Below are positions 16,437 through 23,459 of a stretch of DNA of 56,706 nt, one piece after another; within the stretch, counting starts at the first letter, position 1, and the number at the start of each line of letters is the position of its first letter. Location: assembly GCA_900545815.1 (NCBI GenBank), contig URAM01000008.1, forward strand, positions 1 to 56,706, in the 5' to 3' direction. The notes under the pieces were generated by a model. That model did not search any database. It was given only the letters and a program-made list of their open reading frames with translations, and had not been told where the DNA came from. The position numbers were made by a program, and so were the translations under genes. The DNA is from an uncultured Eubacteriales bacterium (GTDB taxonomy: Bacteria > Bacillota > Clostridia > Oscillospirales > Oscillospiraceae).

Positions 16437-16679
16437 ATGAAATCGACCGGTATCGTTCGTAAAGTTGACGAATTGGGACGCATCGTCCTTCCTATCGAAT
16501 TGCGCAGAACCCTCGACATCGTCGAGAAAGACGCACTGGAAATCTATGTTGATGGTTCTTCTATCATCCTGAAGAAGTATCAGCCCTCCTGCATCTTCTG
16601 CGGTGACGCCAAAGACATCATCCACTACAAGGACAAGAACATTTGCAGCGCTTGCCTGCAGCAGCTTCAGGAGCTTTAA
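16437..16679 (+). CDS. AbrB/SpoVT-like transition-state regulator with zinc-ribbon-like tail
   Basis: 80 residues. The swapped-hairpin AbrB DNA-binding domain fills residues 1-50: MKSTGIVRKVDELGRIVLPIELRR, then DALEIYVDGSSIILKKY. A C-terminal CxxC ... CxxC pair (CIFC near 52, CSAC near 70) could bind zinc. AbrB homologues regulate stationary-phase and sporulation genes. The ATG at 16437 has AAAGGAG 8 bases upstream; longer in-frame starts upstream lack support. It is divergent from spmA and convergent with rsmI. Confidence 0.88.
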   Translation: MKSTGIVRKVDELGRIVLPIELRRTLDIVEKDALEIYVDGSSIILKKYQPSCIFCGDAKDIIHYKDKNICSACLQQLQEL

Positions 16680-16720
16680 TCGCAAAACCTATCTCACTTT
16701 TTCTACACGATACAAACCAA

Positions 16721-16757
16721 AACGCCGCCTGTTTTCACAACAGACGGCGTTTTTTTA
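16721..16757. terminator. Terminator between abrB-like gene and rsmI
   Basis: AACGCCG/CGGCGTT stem with an inner CTGTT/AACAG pairing, followed by seven T on the plus strand. Confidence 0.75.
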
Positions 16758-16792
16758 ATTCTAGAAAATGCAGGCACTCTGATTTCCTACGC

Positions 16793-17626
16793 TCAATTTA
16801 CCAGACTTTTTTGATACAGCTCATTTTTGCCCAGTCCTGTCTCCGCCGCCACACGCTTGGCCGCTTCCTTCCGAGACAGTTTTTCCGCTTCCATCAGCTG
16901 CACCATCCGTTCCACCCCCGCTTCCAGGGTCATCTGCTCCGGCGCTTGGTGGGGTGCGCCTTCCACCACCAGCACGAATTCGCCCTTAGGCGGGTTGGCA
17001 CGATAATAGTCCACCGCTTCCCCCAGAGTGGTGCGCCGCACCTCCTCGTGGAGCTTGGTCAGCTCCCGACAGAGGGAGATGCGCCGGTCAGCGCCAAAGG
17101 CATCCTGTAAATCCCCCAGGGTGGCAGAGAGCTTATGGGGGGCTTCGTAGAAGATCATGGTGCGCTCCTCCGCCGCCAGGGACTGCAAATGCGTCCGGCG
17201 GTTTTTTTTGTTCATCGCCAAAAAGCCCTCAAAGGTAAACCGTCCGGTAGGCAGTCCGGACACCGCCAGGGCGGTGACAAGGGCGCAGGGGCCGGGGATG
17301 GCCACCACGGGAATATCCGCCTGGGCGCAGCTCTGCACCAGCAGCTCACCTGGGTCACTGATGGCCGGCGTGCCGGCATCTGTGACCAGCGCACAGCTCT
17401 CACCGGCCATGAGACGCCCTAAAATGGTCGCTCCGCTGTTTTCCGCATTGTGCCGGTAATAACTGACCATTGGTTTTTTGATGCCCAAATGGTTCAAAAT
17501 CTTCACCGAAACCCGGGTGTCCTCCGCCGCGATGAAATCCACCTCCGCCAGGGTGTCCATGACCCGTTGGGACAGGTCGCCCAGGTTGCCGATGGGGGTG
17601 GGCACCAGATATAAAGTTCCTGCCAA
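16793..17626 (-). CDS. rsmI: 16S rRNA (cytidine(1402)-2'-O)-methyltransferase
   Basis: 277 residues of the tetrapyrrole-methylase-like SAM superfamily. LVPTPIGNLGDLSQR at the N-terminus, EDTRVS near residue 36, LVTDAGTPAISDPG near 82 and VAIPGPCALVTAL near 110 are RsmI signatures. It methylates the ribose of C1402 in the 16S decoding site, together with RsmH. The start is a TTG with AAAGGA upstream. It is the last gene of trmN6-lurp-rsmI, 17 bases after the preceding stop. Confidence 0.93.
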   Translation of the reverse strand: MAGTLYLVPTPIGNLGDLSQRVMDTLAEVDFIAAEDTRVSVKILNHLGIKKPMVSYYRHNAENSGATILGRLMAGESCALVTDAGTPAISDPGELLVQSCAQADIPVVAIPGPCALVTALAVSGLPTGRFTFEGFLAMNKKNRRTHLQSLAAEERTMIFYEAPHKLSATLGDLQDAFGADRRISLCRELTKLHEEVRRTTLGEAVDYYRANPPKGEFVLVVEGAPHQAPEQMTLEAGVERMVQLMEAEKLSRKEAAKRVAAETGLGKNELYQKSLVN

Positions 17627-17643
17627 AACTCACACGTCCTTTC

Positions 17644-18114
17644 TCAATCCCGCGAGCATTTTTCCGCATCAATGGCCAGCACCACCATCAGCGACAGCAG
17701 CGCATCCTCCGGACGCTCCACATCGATCACATAGGTGTCCGTCCAGTGCAGGATCTCCTTGGTGATGGTGGCCACCAGCCGGCCGCTGCCGTCCAGAATC
17801 CGGTAGTCCCACTCCAGGAACCGCCCCTCCACATACCATCCGTTACAGTCCAGGGTGAACCTGGGGCGCAGGAAGGTGAATTCCTTCCGGATGCAGCCCA
17901 CATAGGTATCTTCCAGATAGATCTCAAATTTGGGCAGGAAGGTCAGCACTTTTTCTTGCAGGGTGGCGACTTCATTACCCATGGCGTCATGAATCTCCAG
18001 ATGGTGCCCAAAGGAGAGCTTGCCCTCCACGGTGTAAACGGCGGCACCAGTCTCGTCATAGATGTCATAGCTGTCAAACCAGGAAAAAAAGCGCTGTTTA
18101 AAGAGCAGTTTCAT
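17644..18114 (-). CDS. LURP-one-related (YxjI-like) family protein
   Basis: 156 residues with the tubby-like beta-barrel pattern of LURP-one-related proteins: short alternating strands such as YDIYDETGAAVYTVEGKLSFG and WDYRILDGSGRLVATITKEI. No catalytic motif is visible, and function is unknown across the family. Its start lies inside the end of trmN6 (17-base overlap), and AAAGGAG precedes the ATG, so it is part of an RNA-methyltransferase operon. Confidence 0.75.
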   Translation of the reverse strand: MKLLFKQRFFSWFDSYDIYDETGAAVYTVEGKLSFGHHLEIHDAMGNEVATLQEKVLTFLPKFEIYLEDTYVGCIRKEFTFLRPRFTLDCNGWYVEGRFLEWDYRILDGSGRLVATITKEILHWTDTYVIDVERPEDALLSLMVVLAIDAEKCSRD

Positions 18115-18811
18115 GGGGGATCTCCTTTCTCCATTGGGCGTTGAATTGATTGACGAACAGGGTGGGCAAGATCTTCAGCCCCGGCCGTCCCATCCGCACC
18201 CCCTCCACCAGGACGATCTTAGGTGGATGGGCAGGGGAATGCTGCACCAGCTGGAGCCGCTTCGGTGCTATTCCGCTGCCCTCTAAGGCGGAAAACAGGG
18301 TCGCCAGCCGCTCTGCCCGATAACAGAGGGCAAAGCGCCCTCCCGGATGGAGCAGCCAGCCAGCAGCCGCACACAGCCCCTCCACCGTACACGCTGCCTC
18401 GCTGCGAGCAGTCTTGCGGGCGCCTTCGGCGGTCTTGCCGGTGTTGGGGGCGAAATAAGGAGGATTGGAGATGACCAGGTCGTAACCGCCGGGGCGGGGC
18501 GCCCACTGGCGGCAGTGGTTCAGGTCGCCCTGGCGGATGGTGCCGGTCAGGCCGTTGGCGGTCAGGTTGTAAGCGGCCAGCTCCGCCGACTCCGGCACGA
18601 TGTCGATGCCGTCCAGGGTCAGCTCCTTCTGCCGCTGTGCCAACAGCACCCCCAGCACCCCCACGCCGCAGCCCAGATCCAAGACCTTCTCCCGCCGGTG
18701 GAGGGTGGCAAACTGCGCCAGCAACTTGGAATCGGTGCCCAGCTTGGGCAAGTCATTCCGCTGGTGCAGCTGATACTGCTCCAACTGCTCCACGCTGTCC
18801 CATTGAACCAT
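18098..18811 (-). CDS. tRNA1(Val) (adenine(37)-N6)-methyltransferase-like
   Basis: About 237 residues, class I SAM methyltransferase. LDLGCGVGVLGVLLA (SAM-binding motif I) is followed by DGIDI and by SNPPYF, the NPPY catalytic motif of N6-adenine methyltransferases. The N-terminal TDSKLLAQFA matches the TrmN6/YfiC family. The ATG at 18811 is preferred: GGGGG lies 8 bases upstream, while ATGs at 18841 and 18853 have no site. First gene of a three-gene operon. Confidence 0.85.
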   Translation of the reverse strand: MVQWDSVEQLEQYQLHQRNDLPKLGTDSKLLAQFATLHRREKVLDLGCGVGVLGVLLAQRQKELTLDGIDIVPESAELAAYNLTANGLTGTIRQGDLNHCRQWAPRPGGYDLVISNPPYFAPNTGKTAEGARKTARSEAACTVEGLCAAAGWLLHPGGRFALCYRAERLATLFSALEGSGIAPKRLQLVQHSPAHPPKIVLVEGVRMGRPGLKILPTLFVNQFNAQWRKEIPHETAL

Positions 18812-18839
18812 ACGGCACGCCCCCTTTTTGACTGCTCTC

Positions 18840-18868
18840 ATTATGTCAGCCATTCGCTTTTTTGTAAA
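18840..18868 (-). promoter_or_regulatory. Promoter of the trmN6-lurp-rsmI operon
   Basis: Minus-strand TTTACA (18863-18868), 17 bases, CATAAT (18840-18845). Confidence 0.45.
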
Positions 18869-18892
18869 GATTTTTGCGCAAAGATGTCCGAA

Positions 18893-19369
18893 TCAGGACT
18901 CGATGACCTGCTTTCCCGTCATATGCTCCGGCGTCAGCGCCAGGCAGCGGACGTGGGCACCGGACTTTTCCCATTCTCCCTGGGCGTAGGCCGGATCATC
19001 GTTGAATTTGGCGCAGAGATTTCTGCAAATTTCCTCGGTTTTTTGCGCATCCTCCACCGGATGGATGCGGCCAAAGACGATGACGCTTTTGATATTCAGC
19101 GCCCACTCCCCTTCCCGCCGGAAGCCCTGGTCGTACACGCAGAAAGACGCCTTGTCACAGCGCTGGATGGCGTCGATCTTGTGTCCGCTCTTGGCGCCGT
19201 GGAAGTAGATCTTTCCGTCTGTCTCGCAGTACCAATAACTGATGGGCAGTCCGTAAGGATACCCGTCCTCCCCCATCAGGGACAGGACGCCGCGGGGTTC
19301 TTGTTTCAGCAGCTCCACGCACGCCTGCTGGGTCAGCTGCTGCTTCCATCTTCTCATTGCTGGGAACAT
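18893..19369 (-). CDS. Pyridoxamine 5'-phosphate oxidase-like FMN-binding protein
   Basis: 158 residues, split-barrel flavin fold. RGVLSLMGEDGYPYGLPISYWY and KIYFHGAKSGHKIDAIQR are typical of the Nim-like/PNPOx-related family that binds FMN. Family members include nitroimidazole reductases and general flavin reductases, so the function is open. The ATG at 19369 has GAAAGGAG upstream. The gene is monocistronic. Confidence 0.8.
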   Translation of the reverse strand: MFPAMRRWKQQLTQQACVELLKQEPRGVLSLMGEDGYPYGLPISYWYCETDGKIYFHGAKSGHKIDAIQRCDKASFCVYDQGFRREGEWALNIKSVIVFGRIHPVEDAQKTEEICRNLCAKFNDDPAYAQGEWEKSGAHVRCLALTPEHMTGKQVIES

Positions 19370-19474
19370 ATTTTTCTCCTTTCCCGAAAGAAAAGCGGTG
19401 TGGCACATAATCCACCACGCCGCTCTAACTTCGACTAGTTGTAGTTTTTATCGACAAGTAACATAAAGTCTCAC
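19370..19474. other. Intergenic hairpin upstream of the PNPOx-like gene
   Basis: AGCGGTGTGG / CCACCACGCCGCT can pair around 19392-19427. No clear promoter or ORF was recognised. The larger 19370-19674 gap is otherwise filled by the repeat listed next. Confidence 0.35.
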
Positions 19475-19668
19475 AGAGTTCCGTCATCTCAGATGACGGA
19501 ATAAAGTGCAATCTGAAAAAACTGGCGACATGCGCGTCAGTTTTTTCTCTTCTCAGACTGGTAAGTGTGCGAACGCAGTGAGTGCATGCACCAGTCTGCA
19601 ATCCTCGCTAAAATGCTTGCATTTTAGCGAAAGCGGTGTGGCAGATGCCACACCGCTTTGTTGTCAGA
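19474..19668 (+). repeat. Dispersed hairpin repeat, full copy 2
   Basis: Ordered blocks are shared with the inverted copy at 35026-35290: agagttccgtc with a gacgga hairpin, an AAAAAACTGGCG/CGTCAGTTTTTT hairpin, tctcagactggtaagtg, cgcagtgagtgcatgcaccag, the AAAATGCTTGCATTTT palindrome, and a closing hairpin (here GCGGTGTGGCA/TGCCACACCGC). It sits after the EF-G-like gene, for which the last hairpin may serve as terminator. Confidence 0.75.
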
Positions 19669-19674
19669 ATAAAC

Positions 19675-21735
19675 TTATTCTTCCTGCATTGCCTTTGCTT
19701 CGTCAATGGCCTTCTGCTGTGCAGCGGGAGGACAATCTTCATACCGGACAAAGTGGAAGGTGAAGGAGCCACGGCTCTGGGTCATTGCGCGCAGTTCGAT
19801 GGCGTAGTTGCTCATTTCAGCCATGGGAACTTCCGCGGTGATGATCTGGTCGCCGTCCTTGGTGGGATCCATGCCCATAACACGGCCACGGCGCTTGTTC
19901 AGGTCGCCCATAACATCGCCCATGTAGCTGTCAGGCACAGTGACCTTCAGCTCGCCAACCGGTTCCATCAGGACGGGGCTTGCTTCGGGCAGAGCAGCCT
20001 TGTAAGCCAGCTGTGCTGCGGTCTTGAAGGCGATTTCGGAGGAGTCGACGGGATGATAGGAGCCATCATAGAGGACTGCCTTCAGGTTCACAACGGGATA
20101 ACCTGCCAGGACGCCGTGCAGGCAAGCCTCACGCAGACCCTTTTCCACAGCGGGGAAGTAGTTGCGGGGCACGCTGCCGCCAAAGACTTCCTCAGCGAAT
20201 ACCATTTCTTCTTCTTCACACGGTTCAAAACGCACCCAGACATCGCCGTACTGGCCGCTGCCGCCGGTCTGCTTCTTGAACTTGCCCTGCTTTTCCACCG
20301 TCTTGCGAATCTTTTCACGATAAGGCACACGAGCGGTATCCAGGACTGCTTCCACGCTGAAGCGGCTCTTGAGCTTGGAGACCAGGACATCCAGCTGGAT
20401 GTCGCCTGCGCCGGCAACGACCATCTGATGGGTCTCTGAGTTGTTGGTGACGGAGAAGGAGGGATCTTCTTCGTTCAGACGGTTCAGGCCGATGCCGATC
20501 TTATCTTCCTGGCCACGGGTCTTAGGAGCGATGGCCTTGGAGAAAACGGGTTCTGCGAAGGGGATGGGGTTCAGAGCCACGCCCTTGGCGCTGATGGTGT
20601 CGTTGGTCTTGAGCTTGTCCATCTTTGCGATGGCGCCGATGTCGCCGGTGGCGATGCTCTTGACTTCCTCGATGGACTTCTTGCCCCGCATGATATACAT
20701 ACGACCCATCTTTTCGCTGTCGCCGGTACGGCTGTTGGTTAGCGGTGCATCGCCGGTCAGGGGGCCGTTGATGACCTTGACATAGGAGTACTTGCCATAC
20801 TGGTCGGAGACGGTCTTGAACACGAAGGCCACAGTATCGCCGTCGCCTACGGTCAGCTCGATGGGCTCGCCGTCTGCGTCAGTGCCTGCCACGGGCAGAC
20901 CTTCGGCGGGGTTGGGAACCAGGTCAATGACAGCCTTCAGGAAGGTTTCCGTGCCCAGGCCGGAGAAAGCGCTGCCGCAGAACACGGGGATCAGGGAGCC
21001 TTCCTTAACGCCGGCGCGCAGGCCAGCGGCCACTTCTTCTGCGGTGAATTCTTCACCCTCGAAGAACTTTTCCATCAGTTCTTCGCTGGTCTCCGCCACG
21101 TTCTCCATCAGAGCCATGTAGGATTCTTCCACAGCGTCGGCAGCGTCAGCGGGGACGTCCTCTGCCACGGTCTTGTTCTTGTTCATGGTGTAGGCCTTCT
21201 TGCCCACCACGTCGATGACGCCGGCGACCTTTTCCCCTTCAAACTTGGGGATGACCAGAGGCGTGACGGCGTTGCCGAACTTCTCCTGGAGCTTTGCCAC
21301 GACAGCGTGGAAGTCACCGTTGTCTTCGTCGGTCTTGGAGACGTAAATCAGGCAGGGCAGATTCCGCGCCTTGATCTCCTTGTAAGCGCGCTCTGCGCCC
21401 ACGGAGATATCGCCCTTTGCGGGCAGAACGATGACGGCAGCGTCAGCCACCTGCAGGGCGGCCAGGACGTCACCGTTAAAGTCGAAGTTGCCCGGAGTAT
21501 CCAGCACGTTGATCTTGCAGCCGCCGAACTCCACCGGAGCCAGAGCGGTAGCAATGGTGATCTGACGCTTGATTTCTTCGGGATCATAGTCACAGACTGT
21601 GTTGCCGTCCGCGGTCTTGCCCAGGCGGTCAGTGGCACCAGTCAGATACAGCATACTTTCAGCAAGCATGGTTTTGCCCACGCCGGAGTGACCCAGCAGG
21701 CAGATGTTACGAATATTCGCGGCGGAATAGCTCAT
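19675..21735 (-). CDS. Elongation factor G-like GTPase (EF-G paralogue)
   Basis: 686 residues with all five EF-G domains: GTPase (1-270), barrel II, III, IV (around 480-600) and V. Motif G1 is GHSGVGKT instead of the usual GHIDAGKT. G3 is DTPGNFDF, so the His that normally helps GTP hydrolysis is Asn. G4 is SKTD in place of NKMD. These changes place it in the divergent EF-G branch often named FusA2 or EF-G II rather than the main translocase. The ATG at 21735 has AAGGAGAG upstream. It has a strong promoter and stands alone, away from any str operon. The role could be recycling, a stress form, or ribosome regulation. Confidence 0.85.
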   Translation of the reverse strand: MSYSAANIRNICLLGHSGVGKTMLAESMLYLTGATDRLGKTADGNTVCDYDPEEIKRQITIATALAPVEFGGCKINVLDTPGNFDFNGDVLAALQVADAAVIVLPAKGDISVGAERAYKEIKARNLPCLIYVSKTDEDNGDFHAVVAKLQEKFGNAVTPLVIPKFEGEKVAGVIDVVGKKAYTMNKNKTVAEDVPADAADAVEESYMALMENVAETSEELMEKFFEGEEFTAEEVAAGLRAGVKEGSLIPVFCGSAFSGLGTETFLKAVIDLVPNPAEGLPVAGTDADGEPIELTVGDGDTVAFVFKTVSDQYGKYSYVKVINGPLTGDAPLTNSRTGDSEKMGRMYIMRGKKSIEEVKSIATGDIGAIAKMDKLKTNDTISAKGVALNPIPFAEPVFSKAIAPKTRGQEDKIGIGLNRLNEEDPSFSVTNNSETHQMVVAGAGDIQLDVLVSKLKSRFSVEAVLDTARVPYREKIRKTVEKQGKFKKQTGGSGQYGDVWVRFEPCEEEEMVFAEEVFGGSVPRNYFPAVEKGLREACLHGVLAGYPVVNLKAVLYDGSYHPVDSSEIAFKTAAQLAYKAALPEASPVLMEPVGELKVTVPDSYMGDVMGDLNKRRGRVMGMDPTKDGDQIITAEVPMAEMSNYAIELRAMTQSRGSFTFHFVRYEDCPPAAQQKAIDEAKAMQEE

Positions 21736-21809
21736 ATTACATTCTCTCCTTAAACCTGTTTTCAGCATCTCAGACAGTTACGTCTGCTAATACGCATGAT
21801 TCTTGTGCT

Positions 21810-21838
21810 ATTATACTGCATTTTCTACCGATTGACAA
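21810..21838 (-). promoter_or_regulatory. Promoter of the EF-G-like gene
   Basis: Minus-strand TTGTCA (21833-21838), 17 bases, TATAAT (21810-21815). Confidence 0.7.
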
Positions 21839-21882
21839 TGGTATTTTCTCAATCTTTCGGCATTTATTCTGAAATTTGCCGG

Positions 21883-22590
21883 TTACACCTGCCCCAGAAT
21901 GACCGCTTTGACGGTATCAAAGGAGTCCGCCTCCCAGGTGGGGCGGATGCCGGTGTCATTGGGCTTATGCTTGGGATTATACCAAATGGTGTCCAGATGG
22001 CCGTTGACGCCGCCCTGGATATCCGAGGAAAGGCCATCTCCCACGATGACCGTCCTGTGCCAGCGCTCCCAGGTCATGTGCAAATCCTTGTAGACCAGCT
22101 CAAAATAGGCCCGCTCCGGCTTCCGAACCCCCATGACGCCGGAGATATACATTTTCCTGATGTACTGCCGGATGGGTGAGCGCTCCAGCCGCCCCTCCTG
22201 GGCTTCCTTGATGCCGTTGGTGACGATGTACTGCTGGCAATAGGGCGCCAGCGCCTTGCACAGCGCCTCCGCCCCCGGCAGCAGGATGCTGTTGCGCCCC
22301 AGGGCTTCGATGTACTGTCCATTGAGCTGGTTGGCGTCCAGATTTGTCAGCCCCAGGGCTTCTGTAAAGCTCCGGAACCGGACATATTCCAGCTCCTCCA
22401 AGGAGATCTCCCCCTTGTCGAACCGCGCCCACAGCTGGTCGTTGAGATGCACATAGGTTCGGAGATTCTCCTCCGTCTCCGCAATGCCATTGGCACGGTA
22501 CACCTCTCCCAACGCCAGGCGCTGGGACTGATCGAAGTCGAATAAGGTGCGGTCGGCGTCAAATAAGATCACGTCATAGCGTTGTTTCAT
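21883..22590 (-). CDS. YjjG-family HAD nucleotidase
   Basis: 235 residues. DADRTLFDF (residues 11-19) is the HAD DxDxT nucleophile motif in its YjjG form. VTNGI (near 124) is motif II, KPERAYF near 158 gives the Lys, and VGDGLSSDIQGG gives the acidic motif III. YjjG enzymes dephosphorylate pyrimidine nucleotides, including non-canonical ones, as a house-cleaning function. AGGAGG precedes the ATG. Confidence 0.85.
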   Translation of the reverse strand: MKQRYDVILFDADRTLFDFDQSQRLALGEVYRANGIAETEENLRTYVHLNDQLWARFDKGEISLEELEYVRFRSFTEALGLTNLDANQLNGQYIEALGRNSILLPGAEALCKALAPYCQQYIVTNGIKEAQEGRLERSPIRQYIRKMYISGVMGVRKPERAYFELVYKDLHMTWERWHRTVIVGDGLSSDIQGGVNGHLDTIWYNPKHKPNDTGIRPTWEADSFDTVKAVILGQV

Positions 22591-22609
22591 GTCAGTTCCT
22601 CCTGAACCC

Positions 22610-22638
22610 TTGCCGCCCTCTGTTCCCTATGGTACACT
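22610..22638 (+). promoter_or_regulatory. Promoter of the SDR gene
   Basis: TTGCCG (22610-22615), 17 bases, TACACT (22633-22638). Confidence 0.45.
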
Positions 22639-22670
22639 AGAGCCACGAAAAAACGAGGAGCGTGTATGTT

Positions 22671-23399
22671 ATGTCTCAAACGGTACTCATCACCGGCGCC
22701 AGTCGTGGCATCGGGGCGGAGACTGCCCGCCGTTTTGCCGCCGGCGGTTATCAGGTCGCCGTCAACTATTTTCAGTCCAAGGACGCCGCCTTCGCCCTCT
22801 GTGACGAGCTTGGAAACGGGGCGTTTCCGGTCTGCGGGGACGTGTCCGATCCCGCCCAAGTCAGCGCCATGGCGGACACAGTTTTGGAACGGTTCGGCCA
22901 TCTGGATGTGCTGGTGTGCAACGCCGGCATCAGCCTGCCGGGGATGCTCCTCCAGGACGTGACCGACCAGCAGTGGTCGGAGGTGCTGTCGGTGGATGCC
23001 AGCGGGGTATTCTATGCCGTCCGAGCGGTGCTGCCCCATATGCTCCACCGGCACGCCGGACGTATCGTCACCATCTCCTCCATGTGGGGGCAGGTGGGCG
23101 GCGCCTGTGAGGTGGCCTACTCTGCCGCCAAAGGAGCGGTCATCGCCTTCACCAAGGCGCTGGCGAAGGAGGTGGCGCCCTCCGGCATCCTGGTCAACTG
23201 CGTGGCTCCCGGCGTCATCGACACGGATATGCTCTCCATGGCGCCGCCGGAAGCCCGTGCCATGCTGGAGGAGGAGACGCCCATCGGCCGGCTGGGACAG
23301 CCGTCTGACATCGCTGAGGCGGTGTTCTATCTGGCCTCTCCGGCGTCCCGCTTTTTGACCGGACAGGTCATCGCCCCCAACGGCGGGCTTATCATTTAA
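22671..23399 (+). CDS. SDR-family oxidoreductase, FabG-like
   Basis: 242 residues, Rossmann fold. TGASRGIG (residues 8-15) binds NAD(P)H. NAGISLPG, the ISSMWGQ serine and YSAAKGA (Tyr and Lys of the YxxxK pair) form the catalytic tetrad. It is closest in pattern to 3-oxoacyl-ACP reductase FabG but lies outside a fatty-acid operon, so the substrate is uncertain. GAGGAG lies 10 bases before ATG 22671. Single gene ending in a strong terminator. Confidence 0.85.
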   Translation: MSQTVLITGASRGIGAETARRFAAGGYQVAVNYFQSKDAAFALCDELGNGAFPVCGDVSDPAQVSAMADTVLERFGHLDVLVCNAGISLPGMLLQDVTDQQWSEVLSVDASGVFYAVRAVLPHMLHRHAGRIVTISSMWGQVGGACEVAYSAAKGAVIAFTKALAKEVAPSGILVNCVAPGVIDTDMLSMAPPEARAMLEEETPIGRLGQPSDIAEAVFYLASPASRFLTGQVIAPNGGLII

Positions 23400-23418
23400 A
23401 TCTAACTGGTTCTACTAG

Positions 23419-23447
23419 AACGCCACGCCTTTCGGCGTGGCGTTTTG
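23419..23447. terminator. Terminator between the SDR gene and the P-type-ATPase-like gene
   Basis: AACGCCACGCC/GGCGTGGCGTT stem followed by T. It serves convergent genes. Confidence 0.85.
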
Positions 23448-23459
23448 CTGTTTGCGTTC

